A DNA stretch of 64,000 nucleotides from Roseovarius halotolerans (GCF_900172255.1 NZ_FWFU01000002.1:248001-312000), one strand, 5' to 3'; counted from the stretch's first letter, positions 8,204-19,321 are shown. Notes: generated from the sequence alone by a model not told the origin. Numbers and translations: made by a program.

Positions 8204-8244
8204 GTTGCGGGCTGGACCCCGCAAACGTCCGGTCGCCAGCTTAA

Positions 8245-10338
<2,094 letters not shown>

Positions 10339-10487
10339 GCCTGGTCGCGGAAACGGAAACGTCTGTTCTCTTGTTTCCATGCCACGAACGATCCTGAACA
10401 AAACCCAGATATTGTCGGTCCGATGCCGCAGTTGTGCCCGAATTTCCGCTGATAAGGTTTCCTGTCAAACGAATAGAGGTATCGAGT

Positions 10488-11393
10488 ATGGATCGCCTGA
10501 CCGAAATGGAGGCCTTCGCCACTGTCGTGGATCAAGGAGGATTCACCGACGCTGCGCGCAAGATGGGAATCTCGAAATCGGCTGTCTCAAAGCATGTTTC
10601 GTCCCTGGAGGCGCGTCTTGGGGCGCGCCTGCTGAACCGGACCACACGACGGGTCAGCCCGACCGAGATCGGCCTGGCCTATTACGACCGCGCGCTGCGG
10701 GTTCTCAATGATGCGGGAGAGGCCGATGCACTGGTCAGTTCGATGCAATCGGCACCTTCGGGTTTGCTGCGCATCTCTGTGGCAACCGATTTCGGCGTCA
10801 ATCATCTCAGCCCGGTCTTGGGTACGTTTCTTGAGGAATTCCCCGATATTTCGGTCAACATGGTGCTTAACAACCGCTATGTGGAACTGATTTCGGAAGG
10901 GTTCGACATGGCGGTGCGGATCGGTGAGCTGGAGGACAGCACCCTGCGTGCGCGCAAGCTGACCGACACCACGAAGCGGATGATCGCCAGCCCCGCCTAC
11001 CTTGAGCGCTATGGCCGGCCCAAGAAGATCGACGACCTGAACGAGCACAAGCTGCTGCATTATTCCAGCCAGACCAACGGGTCGGTGTGGAAGCTGACCG
11101 CGCCATCGGGCGAAAAGCGGCAGGTAAGAACGGCTGGCGGGCTTTCCGTGAATGACGGGCAATCGCTGCTCAACGCCGCGATCTCGGGGCTCGGGATCGC
11201 CTATCTGCCCAGCTTCCTTTACGCGACGGCGATGCAGGAAGGGCTGGTCGAGGATGTCATTCCCGATCTCCCCGTCGAAACGCAGGGCATTTACGCGGTT
11301 TATCCGCCGGGCCGGTTCACGCAGCCCAAGGTGCGCGCGTTCATCGACTTCCTCGTGCATGCCTTTGCGGACAAGGGCCCCAACGACTGGTAA
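10488..11393 (+). CDS. LysR-family transcriptional regulator
   Basis: 301 residues from the ATG at 10488, which has AGAGG upstream; the open frame extends to 10434 without a better start. The N-terminal winged helix is clear: MDRLTEMEAFATVVDQGGFT, then AARKMGISKSAVSKHVSSLE (recognition helix, about residues 20-39) and RLLNRTTRRVSPTEIG. The rest is the effector-binding domain. Members with this N-terminus belong to the large CrgA/DmlR-like group, many of which control a neighbouring oxidoreductase. Here the candidates are the flavoenzyme upstream and the FMN reductase downstream, all on the same strand. An intrinsic terminator follows at 11422-11449. Confidence 0.9.
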   Translation: MDRLTEMEAFATVVDQGGFTDAARKMGISKSAVSKHVSSLEARLGARLLNRTTRRVSPTEIGLAYYDRALRVLNDAGEADALVSSMQSAPSGLLRISVATDFGVNHLSPVLGTFLEEFPDISVNMVLNNRYVELISEGFDMAVRIGELEDSTLRARKLTDTTKRMIASPAYLERYGRPKKIDDLNEHKLLHYSSQTNGSVWKLTAPSGEKRQVRTAGGLSVNDGQSLLNAAISGLGIAYLPSFLYATAMQEGLVEDVIPDLPVETQGIYAVYPPGRFTQPKVRAFIDFLVHAFADKGPNDW

Positions 11394-11421
11394 GTCGTTC
11401 TGTAGAATAGACAAAATCATC

Positions 11422-11449
11422 AACCCCGGATGCAACCGCGTCCGGGGTT
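11422..11449 (+). terminator. Intrinsic terminator after the LysR gene
   Basis: A perfect 9-bp stem AACCCCGGA / TCCGGGGTT with a 10-nt loop, followed by a short T-rich run (ttctgcttt). It begins 28 bp after the stop codon. Confidence 0.75.
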
Positions 11450-11554
11450 TCTGCTTTGATCGGTCGCAAACAGGCATTGTGCGGCAAGAGCGGTTGTCTT
11501 GGCGGGTGAATGTGCCAGACTCCTCGGGACATTCCGGTGATGAAAGGACATTTC

Positions 11555-12094
11555 ATGGGCAACCCCACGCTGCTGACGATCTCTGGCTCGCTGCGCAAAG
11601 GCTCTTACAACCGCATGCTCTTGCGCGAGGCTGTAGCGGCCTTCGGGCCTGCGACGATCGACGAGGGCGATCTGAACCTGCCGCTTTACGATGGCGATCT
11701 GGAGGCGGAGAAGGGTGTGCCCGACGCCGTTGAAACGCTTGCAAACAAAGTAAAAACTGCGGATGCGATCGTCATCTCTTCACCCGAATACAACAAGGGG
11801 ATCAGCGGGGTTCTGAAGAACGCGTTCGACTGGATCAGCCGGGTCGATGGGATGCCGTTCAAGGGCAGGCCGACGGTGGTGATGTCGGCCAATGCCGGGC
11901 GCACGGGGGGCGAGACGGGGCAGTTCATGGTGATGAGCTGCCTTGTGCCGCTGCAGGCGCGCGTGTTGCACGGACCGATGCTCTGCGTGGCGTCGGCAGG
12001 GGATGAATTCGACGACGAGGGTAGGCTGAACAATGAGCAGTATCGCAAGGTTCTGGCCGGGAAAATGGAGGCACTGCGCGCGGAAACCGGTTGA
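11555..12094 (+). CDS. NADPH-dependent FMN reductase (flavodoxin-fold, ChrR/azoreductase-like)
   Basis: 179 residues. The ATG at 11555 is chosen because AAAGGA lies seven bases upstream; starts at 11540 and 11510 are possible but leave no proper spacing. The FMN phosphate loop is ISGSLRKGSYNRML near the N-terminus, and the family motif SPEYNKGISGVLKNAFDW lies at about residues 76-93. Such enzymes reduce quinones, chromate, azo dyes or free FMN; the natural role is usually protection from redox-cycling compounds. It sits between a terminator and a hot-dog hydratase gene 56 bp downstream on the same strand, so a two-gene unit is possible. Confidence 0.87.
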   Translation: MGNPTLLTISGSLRKGSYNRMLLREAVAAFGPATIDEGDLNLPLYDGDLEAEKGVPDAVETLANKVKTADAIVISSPEYNKGISGVLKNAFDWISRVDGMPFKGRPTVVMSANAGRTGGETGQFMVMSCLVPLQARVLHGPMLCVASAGDEFDDEGRLNNEQYRKVLAGKMEALRAETG

Positions 12095-12150
12095 CGTCGC
12101 ACCGTCATATCGTCATTTAAAAAGCGAAATCAATAACTTGGCGAAGCGCG

Positions 12151-12945
12151 ATGAGTGATCCGAAGCAAACCATTTCCGACATGATCGATCCGGCGCGGGG
12201 GCGGGCGATGCAGGCGAGCCTGGGGCAGATACCTGACCTTGGGGCGGGCGATGCGTTGCCGCCGTTTTTCCATCAATTGTATTTCTGGGAGCCGCAAACC
12301 CCTGAAATGCTTGGAAGAGATGGGCATCCGAAGGTGGGCGGGGTGATCCCGGACATGGGCCTGCCGCGCAGAATGTGGGCCGGAGGACGGCTGGAATTTC
12401 ACGCGCCGTTGCGCGCCGGAGAACCCGCCAAGCGCTTGACTTACAAGGAAAATTCGGAACGCAAGACGGGGCGGAGCGGGCCGTTGGGCTTTGTCGCGCT
12501 GCGTCATGAGATCTGGCAGGGGGACAGGCTCTGCGTGACCGACTGGCAGGACCTTGTCTATCGCGAGGATCCGGACCCGAATGCACCGCCAAGCACGCCG
12601 AAAATGGCGCGGACGGACGAGGATATCTGCGAAACGCGCAGCTTCGACACGACCCTGCTCTTTCGCTATTCCGCGCTGACATTCAACGGGCACCGAATTC
12701 ACTATGACGTTGATTATGCGAAGGAAATCGAGGGTTACGCCGGGCTTGTGGTGCATGGCCCGCTGCTGGCGCAACTGCTGATGCTGCTGGCAGAGCGCGA
12801 GCTTGGGACGCTCAAGACCTTCGCCTTCCGGGCGACCGCGCCGCTGATGCATTTCGAGGCGGCGGAGCTCTGCTGGAAGGTCGATGGCAGCGCCTGGGTG
12901 CGCGGCCCGGACGGACGGCAATGCATGGAGGCCAAGGCCGGTTGA
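12151..12945 (+). CDS. Hot-dog fold hydratase (MaoC/FAS1-like dehydratase; itaconyl- or mesaconyl-C4-CoA hydratase type)
   Basis: 264 residues. The first half (HQLYFWEP, HPKVGGVIPDMGLPRRMWAGGRLEFHAPLRAGE) matches the N-terminal FAS1-like dehydratase domain, the second (FRYSALTFNGHRIHYDVDYA, EGYAGLVVHGPLLAQLLM) the MaoC half with the catalytic-type Asn-His region. This two-domain layout is that of mesaconyl-C4-CoA hydratase and itaconyl-CoA hydratase, and of some beta-hydroxyacyl-CoA dehydratases. It probably hydrates a branched C4-C5 dicarboxylyl-CoA. No CoA transferase or citramalyl-CoA lyase gene is adjacent, so the pathway is unclear. The stop is followed after three bases by a palindrome cluster (12949-12985). 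Confidence 0.75.
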   Translation: MSDPKQTISDMIDPARGRAMQASLGQIPDLGAGDALPPFFHQLYFWEPQTPEMLGRDGHPKVGGVIPDMGLPRRMWAGGRLEFHAPLRAGEPAKRLTYKENSERKTGRSGPLGFVALRHEIWQGDRLCVTDWQDLVYREDPDPNAPPSTPKMARTDEDICETRSFDTTLLFRYSALTFNGHRIHYDVDYAKEIEGYAGLVVHGPLLAQLLMLLAERELGTLKTFAFRATAPLMHFEAAELCWKVDGSAWVRGPDGRQCMEAKAG

Positions 12946-13573
12946 GAGCGTACAAAACGTCCGTTTTGTACGTTGGTTTTGTACCGAAACCGGGGCCGTC
13001 GCGGAAAGTTCTGTACAGATCGCGGAATCCGGGGGGAATCCGGTGCTTGGGGCGTGGAGTCTGGCGTCGGTTTTTGGGCTGGATCTGGTGCGCCCTCGGT
13101 GCTTCGGTGGAGGGGGCTGATTTTCAGTTGAGCGTGGGGGGCGAAGCATTGCTCGACGCGCCTGGCTGAATGGCCCGACCGGCCAAAGATGTCATTCGGG
13201 CGTGTTGCACCGAACGCCAGCAGTGAGCCCTTTGTGGCGCGGTTTACGAGCCGTGCAGCGTCGGGCCGCGGTTCGGCGATCCGACGCTGGTGATCTGGCA
13301 TGTTATCCCAGCCAAGTCCCCGAACCTGCGAACCTGCGCCAAGATCAGCCAAATCGCCGTGCCCGGGGGGCGGCCCGGCGATGCGCGGCGGCCTGCACCC
13401 AACGACAGCAAAGTCCGCATAGCAGGCGTTAGGTCTTCCGGCAGCGAAGGTACGGTCTTCGCCCCATCGTACCTAACCTCCCGCCAATGAAGCGCTATGC
13501 ACGAATGTCGAGGTCGACACATCGCCTCCCCCGTCGCGGAATCGAGCCGAAGGCGCCGCGAAGATGCACCGGA
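12946..13573. other. Gene-poor stretch of about 630 bp
   Basis: No open frame here has both a plausible ribosome site and a recognisable domain. It holds the GTACAAAAC palindromes at its left end and a weak inverted repeat GGTACG / CGTACC at 13449-13454 and 13468-13473. Short open frames on both strands (for example the minus-strand frame 13244-13522) look like chance or decayed sequence. I see no tRNA, transposase or attachment site. A decayed gene or an unannotated small RNA remains possible. Confidence 0.5.
12949..12985. repeat. Palindrome cluster with GTACAAAAC core
   Basis: CGTACAAAACG (12949-12959) and CGTTTTGTACG (12962-12972) form a perfect 11-bp inverted repeat with a 2-bp centre. 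A third copy, GGTTTTGTACC, follows at 12975-12985. The same core makes the inverted repeat at 1721-1759; both clusters lie just after a stop codon. Confidence 0.65.
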
Positions 13574-14605
13574 TCAGAGAGACGCCTCGGGGCGGAAGCC
13601 CTCGGGGATGGTGTCGACTCCGTCGAGCACGAGGTCGGCCATCACCTGCCCGACCTTGGGGGCCATGCCGAAGCCGATCTTGAAGCCGCCATTGGCGATG
13701 AACTGCCCTTGATGGATTGGATGCGCCCCAAGCATCGGCGCGCGTGAGCGGGTGCGCGGGCGAAGGCCGGCCCAGCGGCCGATCACCGGGGCGTCGGAGA
13801 GGGCGGGCACCGCCGCGCGGGCGCGGGCGATCACGTCATCGAGCAGCGCATCGGTGGCGGAGGGGTCGTCGAAGTCGCGCTCGGAGGTGGAGCCGATGGC
13901 GGTGGTGCCGTTCTCGTGGGGGATCACATGGATCGAGTCGGCGAAAAGCTGTGGCTGAACGGGCGCGGCGAAGTCGAGCACCGCGCCCTGCCCCTTGACG
14001 GCGTTGCCGACGATGCGGTGGTGATGGGCGTTCAGTTCCTCGAGCCCGGCGATTCCGGTGGCCCAGACCACGGCGCCCGACGCCTTGCCCGTGGTCAGCA
14101 CCGCGCCGCCCCTGGCGCGGATGGCGGCCGTGAGGGCCGCGCCCGCCTGACGGGGGTGCATGCGGGCGCTGAGCGTGTCGCGGATCAGCCAGCCGGTCGG
14201 GGTCAGCGGCGCCCAGTCAAGCCCGTCGGCGCGGATCACCTGCCAGTCGGCCTGCCCCTGCCAGAGGGTCTGTGCATTGATGGCGCGCGCCTGTGCGAGT
14301 TCGAGCGCACGGTCGTCGGCGACGGGTTGCAGGCGGCCAAGGCGCGCATAGCCCGGAGAGAGGCCCGAGACCGTCTGGACCTCGGCCCAGAAGGGTGCGG
14401 CCATGAGCAGGCTTTCAAGCTGGAACGCCTTCTTGTCGTTCCAGTTTTCCGGCACATGCGGGGCGAGCGCGCCGACCACCCCGTTTGAGGCGCCCTGCCC
14501 CGGTCCGTTGGGGTCGATCACCCGCACGCTTGCGCCGCGCTGAAGGCAAGACCAGGCCACCGAGAGGCCGAAGATGCCTGCGCCCATCACCGTCACGTCG
14601 ACCAT
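13574..14605 (-). CDS. FAD-dependent oxidoreductase, stand-alone MnmC C-terminal-domain type
   Basis: About 343 residues from the ATG at 14605, which has GGGA six bases upstream; an ATG two codons earlier (14611) is possible but leaves no room for the ribosome site. The N-terminal Rossmann motif is VMGAGIFGLSVAW, and the C-terminal GRWAGLRPRTRSRAPMLG and NGGFKIGFGMAPKVG segments are typical of DAO-family oxidases. The gene starts 130 bp from, and divergent to, an MnmD-type methyltransferase. In E. coli MnmC these are two domains of one protein: the FAD part removes the carboxymethyl group from cmnm5U34 in tRNA and the other part methylates the product. A role in tRNA wobble modification is inferred from that pairing; a glycine or D-amino-acid oxidase is the alternative. 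Confidence 0.7.
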   Translation of the reverse strand: MVDVTVMGAGIFGLSVAWSCLQRGASVRVIDPNGPGQGASNGVVGALAPHVPENWNDKKAFQLESLLMAAPFWAEVQTVSGLSPGYARLGRLQPVADDRALELAQARAINAQTLWQGQADWQVIRADGLDWAPLTPTGWLIRDTLSARMHPRQAGAALTAAIRARGGAVLTTGKASGAVVWATGIAGLEELNAHHHRIVGNAVKGQGAVLDFAAPVQPQLFADSIHVIPHENGTTAIGSTSERDFDDPSATDALLDDVIARARAAVPALSDAPVIGRWAGLRPRTRSRAPMLGAHPIHQGQFIANGGFKIGFGMAPKVGQVMADLVLDGVDTIPEGFRPEASL

Positions 14606-14735
14606 TGCCATTCCCTTTTGCGCCCTGCATTGTCGGCGGCGTTATGGCACAGGCTGGCGCCCGTGCCCATGGCAGGCGCGGTGCGGCAGATAGATGCGCC
14701 CGCGCGCCATCAGCAAGGACGATCCGGGACGAGGC

Positions 14736-15410
14736 ATGACTGAAACGGCCGATCTGGAATGGCGCGACGGCGGCGTGCCGGTCTCGACACGGTTCGAGGA
14801 CCCGTATTACAGCCTCGAGGACGGGCTGGCCGAGACGCGGCATGTGTTCCTGGCGGGCAATGACCTGCCGGAGCGGTTTCGCGACGGGTTCCATGTGGCG
14901 GAGCTGGGGTTCGGCACCGGGCTCAACCTGCTGGCCTCTGTCGCGGCGTGGCGCGCGGCGGGGATCGGCGGCGTGCTGCGCTTTACCAGCTTCGAGGCCT
15001 ATCCGATGCGCGCCGATGACATGATCCGCGCGCAGGCGGCGTTTCCCGAACTGTCGGGGATCGCCGAGGCGCTGGCCGGTCACTGGCGCAGCGGCGCGCG
15101 CAAGATCACCCTGCCGGACCTGGAGTTTCGCCTGATCGTGGGCGATGCGCGCGAGACCCTGCCCGCATGGGAGGGCAAGGCCGATGCCTGGTTCCTCGAC
15201 GGGTTCTCGCCCGCGAAGAACCCGGAGCTTTGGGATGTCGGTTTGATGCGGGCGGTCGAGAACCATACGGCAGCGGATGGAACGGCGGCGACCTATACCG
15301 CCGCCGGGTTCGTGCGAAGGGGGCTGGAGGCGGCGGGGTTTGCAGTCGAGCGGGTTCCGGGATACGGGCGCAAGAGGCATATGACACGCGCCCGGAAAGG
15401 CACCCGATGA
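14736..15410 (+). CDS. mnmD: tRNA 5-methylaminomethyl-2-thiouridine methyltransferase, MnmD type
   Basis: 224 residues. It matches the methyltransferase half of MnmC: LEWRDGGVPVSTRFEDPYYS at the N-terminus, VFLAGNDLPERF, the SAM-binding loop VAELGFGTGLNLL (about residues 50-62) and the diagnostic AWFLDGFSPAKNPELW. It would use SAM to turn nm5s2U34 into mnm5s2U34 in tRNAs for Lys, Glu and Gln. Stand-alone MnmD proteins are known in several bacteria. The divergent FAD oxidoreductase gene probably supplies the other MnmC activity. The stop overlaps the start of the DMT transporter gene (ATGA). Confidence 0.88.
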   Translation: MTETADLEWRDGGVPVSTRFEDPYYSLEDGLAETRHVFLAGNDLPERFRDGFHVAELGFGTGLNLLASVAAWRAAGIGGVLRFTSFEAYPMRADDMIRAQAAFPELSGIAEALAGHWRSGARKITLPDLEFRLIVGDARETLPAWEGKADAWFLDGFSPAKNPELWDVGLMRAVENHTAADGTAATYTAAGFVRRGLEAAGFAVERVPGYGRKRHMTRARKGTR

Positions 15411-16288
15411 CCGAACAGAACACCCGCCTTGGCATCATGCTGATGGTGGTCACGACCTTTATCTTTGCGGTGCAGGACGGGATCTCGCGGCATCTGGCGG
15501 GGGAATACAACGTGCTGATGGTGGTGATGATCCGCTATTGGTTCTTTGCCGCCTTCGTCATGACGGTGGCGGCGCGCAAGGCGGGCGGGTTGCGCGCGGC
15601 GGCGGCGACTGCGCAGCCATTGGTGCAGGGGTTCCGCGCGGTGCTGCTGGTGGCGGAGATCTGCGTCATGATCTTCGGCTTCACCCTGCTGGGGCTTGTG
15701 GAAAGCCACGCGGTCTTCGCCTGTTACCCGCTGCTGATCGCGGCGCTGTCCGGCCCGGTGCTGGGTGAAAGCGTGGGCTGGCGGCGATGGGCGGCGATCG
15801 GGGTCGGGTTTGTCGGGGTGGTCATCATCCTCGAGCCCGGTTTCGGGGTGTTCCAGCCGCAGGCTGTGGTGCCCCTGATGGCGGCGCTGATGTTCGCGCT
15901 TTACGGGCTTTTGACGCGCTATGTGGCGCGAAAGGACAGTGCGGCGACCTCGTTCTTCTGGACCGGCACGGTGGGGTCGGTGGCGATGACGGCGGTGGGC
16001 GCCTGGTTCTGGGAGCCGATGATCGCCCCCGACTGGGGCTGGATGGCGCTTTTGTGCGTGACCGGGGCGCTGGGGCATTTCACGCTGATCAAATGCTACG
16101 AGGTGGCCGAGGCCAGTTCGGTGCAGCCCTTCGCCTATCTGCAACTGGTCTTCGCCAGCGCGCTGGGGCTGGTGGTGTTCGGCGAGACGATCCGCGCCAA
16201 TGTGGCCTTTGGCGCGGCGCTGATCGTGGGTGCGGGTCTGTTCACGCTCTGGCGGCAGCGCCAGCGGCAGAAGAAGGCGGCGCGCTAG
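15407..16288 (+). CDS. DMT-superfamily (EamA) permease
   Basis: 293 residues with ten hydrophobic segments forming two EamA repeats, which identifies a drug/metabolite-type inner-membrane transporter. FVGVVIILEPGFGVF ends the first repeat and ASSVQPFAYLQLVFASALGL lies in the second. The substrate (amino acid, nucleoside or other metabolite) cannot be read from the sequence. The ATG is inside the mnmD stop overlap, so it is co-translated with it; a functional link to tRNA modification is not obvious. A longer frame starting at 15167 is only the mnmD shadow. The stop shares the palindrome CTAG with the stop of the convergent slt gene. Confidence 0.87.
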   Translation: MTEQNTRLGIMLMVVTTFIFAVQDGISRHLAGEYNVLMVVMIRYWFFAAFVMTVAARKAGGLRAAAATAQPLVQGFRAVLLVAEICVMIFGFTLLGLVESHAVFACYPLLIAALSGPVLGESVGWRRWAAIGVGFVGVVIILEPGFGVFQPQAVVPLMAALMFALYGLLTRYVARKDSAATSFFWTGTVGSVAMTAVGAWFWEPMIAPDWGWMALLCVTGALGHFTLIKCYEVAEASSVQPFAYLQLVFASALGLVVFGETIRANVAFGAALIVGAGLFTLWRQRQRQKKAAR

Positions 16289-18261
16289 TCCGAGGGGGGC
16301 AGCAGCGTGGCGCCTTTCAGTTCCTGGGTAAACGGCACGGGATGGGGCGGGCGGCCAAGGCGGGCGCGGTAGATGGGCAGGCTTTCGGCGACGCGCATGA
16401 CGTAGTTGCGGGTTTCGCGGAAGGGGATGTGTTCGATCCAGTCGACCACGTCGATATCATCGGCGCGCGGGTCGCCCCGGTCTTCCATCCATGTCATCGG
16501 GCGCCCCGGCCCGGCATTGTAGCCCGCTGACATCAGCACCACGTTGCCGCCGAAACGCGCGGCGAGCCCGGCCAGGTAGGCCGAGCCGAGCCGGGCGTTG
16601 TAGCGCCAGTCATTGAGCACGCGCGAGGCGCTGTGATCGCCGAGCCCGAGTTCGCGCGCCATGTCGGATGCGGTGCCGGGCATGAGCTGCATCAGCCCCA
16701 TCGCGCCCGCGCCGCTGACCACGCGATGATCGAATTCGCTTTCGCGGCGTGCGATCGAGAGAGCCAGTTCCATCGGCGCGGCGAGATCCATTTCGGCCAT
16801 CGGGTGCAGCGCGTAATACGGCCCCGGCAGGGTGATGCCGCGCTGGGCGGCGGTCTTGCCCAACATCACCTGAAGATGCGGCTGCCCGAGATCCTGCGCC
16901 ATTGCGCCCATCTGACCGAGGCCGGTGCGATCCTGTGACTCTGCGAGATGGGTAAAGAAGCGTTCGGCCAGATTGAGCTCGCCCGCCGCCAGCGCCAGCA
17001 CGGCCGCCTTGTAGAGCGGCGTATCGGCGAAGGGCGCGGCGCGCCAGTCGGGGAAGGTTTCATCCCCCGCAAGGTCCGGGTCGGCGGGCAGACCGGCGCG
17101 TTCGGCGGCAAGGAGGCCATAAAAGCTGGTCTGGTGATCGGCGCCCTGCGCATAGGCGATGGCGGCGGCTTCGGAATCGCCTGCCGCTTCGAGCGCGCGT
17201 CCCAGCCAGTAACCGGCACGCCCAAGCGAAATGGGTGTATCCACCGCGCCGCGAAACCGCTGGAAATGGTCAAGCGCGAGGTCGGGGTCCTCGAGGTAGC
17301 GCAGGGCGATGTAACCCGAGAGCCATTCGAGATCGGCGAAGGAGGCGCCCTGAACCAGCCGGTGCTGGGAGGCGAGCGCATAGGCGGTCTGCGGGTCGCC
17401 ATCGCGCATCTTGGCGCGCGCAAGGTAGCGCCGCCAGCCCGCCCAGCGTTCGGGTTCGCCAAGGCCCGCATCGGCGCGGCTCTGGCGCAGGATCACAGCG
17501 ATGGCTTCATCGCTGCGGCCCCGGTCGATATGGCGGTTGAAGAGCGCGTGGTTGATCAGCGGATCGGCGCGCAGGGCGTCGGGCAGTCCGTCGAGATAGG
17601 CATCGAGCCCGCTGTCGCCATCCTCGATCATCCGGAGCGCCCTGGCGACGCGGCGGCGGTCCTCGGAGACGAGCGGCGCCATCTGTTCGGCGTCGCGCAG
17701 GCCGCGCCAGAGCGTCATGTCGAAGCGCGCTTCGTGATGGGGTTCAAGCATCGGGCCGTGGGCGTCGATGAAGGCGGTGTGTTCTTCTTCGCTCAGGTCC
17801 ATCGTCAGCCAGGCCAGCGCCAATGTCGCCTCGGCCTCGCCGGGGCGATCATCGGCGTAGAGCGCACGCGCCCGGCTGAGCGCGCCGGTTCCGGTCTGCG
17901 CCAGCACGCCGTTATCGTAAAAGGCGAGAATCTGGGCATCGCTGGCCTCGCTTATGGTCTCTTCGCTCTGGCGGCGCAGGTAATCGAGGCCGGGCCAGTC
18001 GGGATGGGCCTCGAGAAAGGCGAGGATCTCTTCGGCCGAGCCGTTCCCGGCGCTGAGCCGATACCATTCGATCAGTGCGGATGCGGCGGGGCCGTCGCGC
18101 GCGGCCAGACGCGCGGCCACGTCCCAGCGGTCGGCCTTCATGGCGTGAAAGGCGCTGGCCAGCGGGCGCGGCGCATCGGCGGCAACCCCGGCCGAAACCA
18201 TCCCGGCGATCGCACCGACAATCCAGATTACAAGGCCAAGACCGCGCAACATCTCTTGCAT
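16285..18261 (-). CDS. slt: Soluble lytic murein transglycosylase
   Basis: 658 residues. The N-terminal hydrophobic segment (GLGLVIWIVGAIAGMVSAGVAA) is a signal peptide, so it acts in the periplasm. Next comes a long alpha-helical superhelix of TPR-like repeats, as in Slt70, and a C-terminal GH23 domain: IARRESEF with catalytic Glu507, then SGAGAMGLMQLMPGTA and the MSAGYNAGPGR loop. It cleaves peptidoglycan between MurNAc and GlcNAc with 1,6-anhydro formation. The stop codon shares CTAG with the DMT gene stop, so the genes are tail to tail with a 3-4 bp overlap. It is divergent from dapA across 157 bp. Confidence 0.93.
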   Translation of the reverse strand: MQEMLRGLGLVIWIVGAIAGMVSAGVAADAPRPLASAFHAMKADRWDVAARLAARDGPAASALIEWYRLSAGNGSAEEILAFLEAHPDWPGLDYLRRQSEETISEASDAQILAFYDNGVLAQTGTGALSRARALYADDRPGEAEATLALAWLTMDLSEEEHTAFIDAHGPMLEPHHEARFDMTLWRGLRDAEQMAPLVSEDRRRVARALRMIEDGDSGLDAYLDGLPDALRADPLINHALFNRHIDRGRSDEAIAVILRQSRADAGLGEPERWAGWRRYLARAKMRDGDPQTAYALASQHRLVQGASFADLEWLSGYIALRYLEDPDLALDHFQRFRGAVDTPISLGRAGYWLGRALEAAGDSEAAAIAYAQGADHQTSFYGLLAAERAGLPADPDLAGDETFPDWRAAPFADTPLYKAAVLALAAGELNLAERFFTHLAESQDRTGLGQMGAMAQDLGQPHLQVMLGKTAAQRGITLPGPYYALHPMAEMDLAAPMELALSIARRESEFDHRVVSGAGAMGLMQLMPGTASDMARELGLGDHSASRVLNDWRYNARLGSAYLAGLAARFGGNVVLMSAGYNAGPGRPMTWMEDRGDPRADDIDVVDWIEHIPFRETRNYVMRVAESLPIYRARLGRPPHPVPFTQELKGATLLPPSD

Positions 18262-18329
18262 TTCCCGCTTTGGCGAAGGATAGACAGCGCCAGCCTATGC
18301 ATGTGCGGCCCAACCGTCCATTCACAAAC

Positions 18330-18358
18330 TTGGCAGCCCGGCGGCATCCCGCTAGGGT
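18330..18358 (+). promoter_or_regulatory. Putative dapA promoter TTGGCA-N17-TAGGGT
   Basis: The hexamers are at 18330-18335 and 18353-18358, 60 bp upstream of the dapA ATG. It has the same TAGnnT -10 form as other promoters in this window. Confidence 0.45.
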
Positions 18359-18418
18359 CCGCGCGGCAAGAATTAGGGCGGGTTCAATCGCCCGCAAGCG
18401 AAACGAAAGGAGCGTGTC

Positions 18419-19294
18419 ATGTTCAAAGGATCTTTTCCTGCCCTGGTCACGCCGTTCAAGAACGGCGAGCTGGATCTGGACACGCTCAAGAAACTTGTCG
18501 AATGGCATATCGGCGAAGGCAGCAACGGCCTTGTCCCGGTGGGCACGACCGGCGAAAGCCCGACCCTGACCCATGAAGAGCACGAATGCGTCGTTAAGGA
18601 AGTGGTGCGCGCGGTGAACGGGCGCATCCCGGTCATCGCCGGGGCGGGCAGCAACAACACGCTGGAATCGATCCGCTTCATGCAGCACGCGAAATCGGTG
18701 GGCGCGGATGCCGCGCTGGTGGTGACGCCCTATTACAACAAGCCCACGCAGCAGGGCATGATCGCGCATTTCACGGCGCTGCATGATTGCTGCGACCTGC
18801 CGATCATCATCTACAACATTCCCAGCCGCTCGGTGGTGGACATGACCCCCGAGACCATGGGCAAGCTGGCGCAGCTGCCGCGCATCATCGGGGTGAAGGA
18901 CGCGACCGGCGACCTGGCGCGCGTGAGCCTGCAACGCATCTCCTGCGGCAAGGATTTCATCCAGATCTCGGGCGAGGACGCCACCGCGCATGGTTTCAAC
19001 GCGCAGGGCGGCACCGGGGTCATCTCGGTCACGGCGAATGTCGCGCCGCGATTGGTGGCAGAGGTGCAGAAAGCCACGCTGGAAGGCGATTACGCCAAGG
19101 CGCTGGAATTGCAGGACCGGCTGATGCCGCTGCACCGGGCGATCTTTACCGAGCCGGGGCTGGTGGGCGTGAAATACGCCATGTCGCGGCTGGGCCTGTG
19201 CAGCGAGGAGGTGCGCTCGCCGCTGATCGGTCTGAGCGATCCGACACGCGCGCTGGTGGATGACGGGCTGCGCCATGCGGGGCTGATGAACTGA
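18419..19294 (+). CDS. dapA: 4-hydroxy-tetrahydrodipicolinate synthase
   Basis: Condenses pyruvate and aspartate semialdehyde in lysine and diaminopimelate synthesis. The 291 residues match the family. GTTGES at 42-47 binds the substrate carboxylates, VVTPYYNKP at 101-109 is a family signature, Tyr132 in IIYNIPSR belongs to the catalytic relay and Lys160 in IGVKDATGD forms the Schiff base. The ATG at 18419 has AAAGGAG upstream at a good distance. It is transcribed away from slt, with its own promoter (18330-18358). The asd gene, which provides its substrate, is in the same window at 37.1-38.1 kb but is not linked. Confidence 0.97.
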   Translation: MFKGSFPALVTPFKNGELDLDTLKKLVEWHIGEGSNGLVPVGTTGESPTLTHEEHECVVKEVVRAVNGRIPVIAGAGSNNTLESIRFMQHAKSVGADAALVVTPYYNKPTQQGMIAHFTALHDCCDLPIIIYNIPSRSVVDMTPETMGKLAQLPRIIGVKDATGDLARVSLQRISCGKDFIQISGEDATAHGFNAQGGTGVISVTANVAPRLVAEVQKATLEGDYAKALELQDRLMPLHRAIFTEPGLVGVKYAMSRLGLCSEEVRSPLIGLSDPTRALVDDGLRHAGLMN

Positions 19295-19321
19295 GGCCGG
19301 ACGGGCGCGCAGAAGGCGCGT

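Noticed and set aside
12884..13120. Frame that would extend past the hydratase stop through the palindromes
   Set aside because: The hydratase ends at 12945 with a C-terminus typical of the family; the frame beyond has no homology visible and crosses the repeat.
13244..13522. Minus-strand 92-codon frame in the gene-poor stretch
   Set aside because: No ribosome site, no domain, and codon composition unlike neighbouring genes; kept only as possible decayed sequence.
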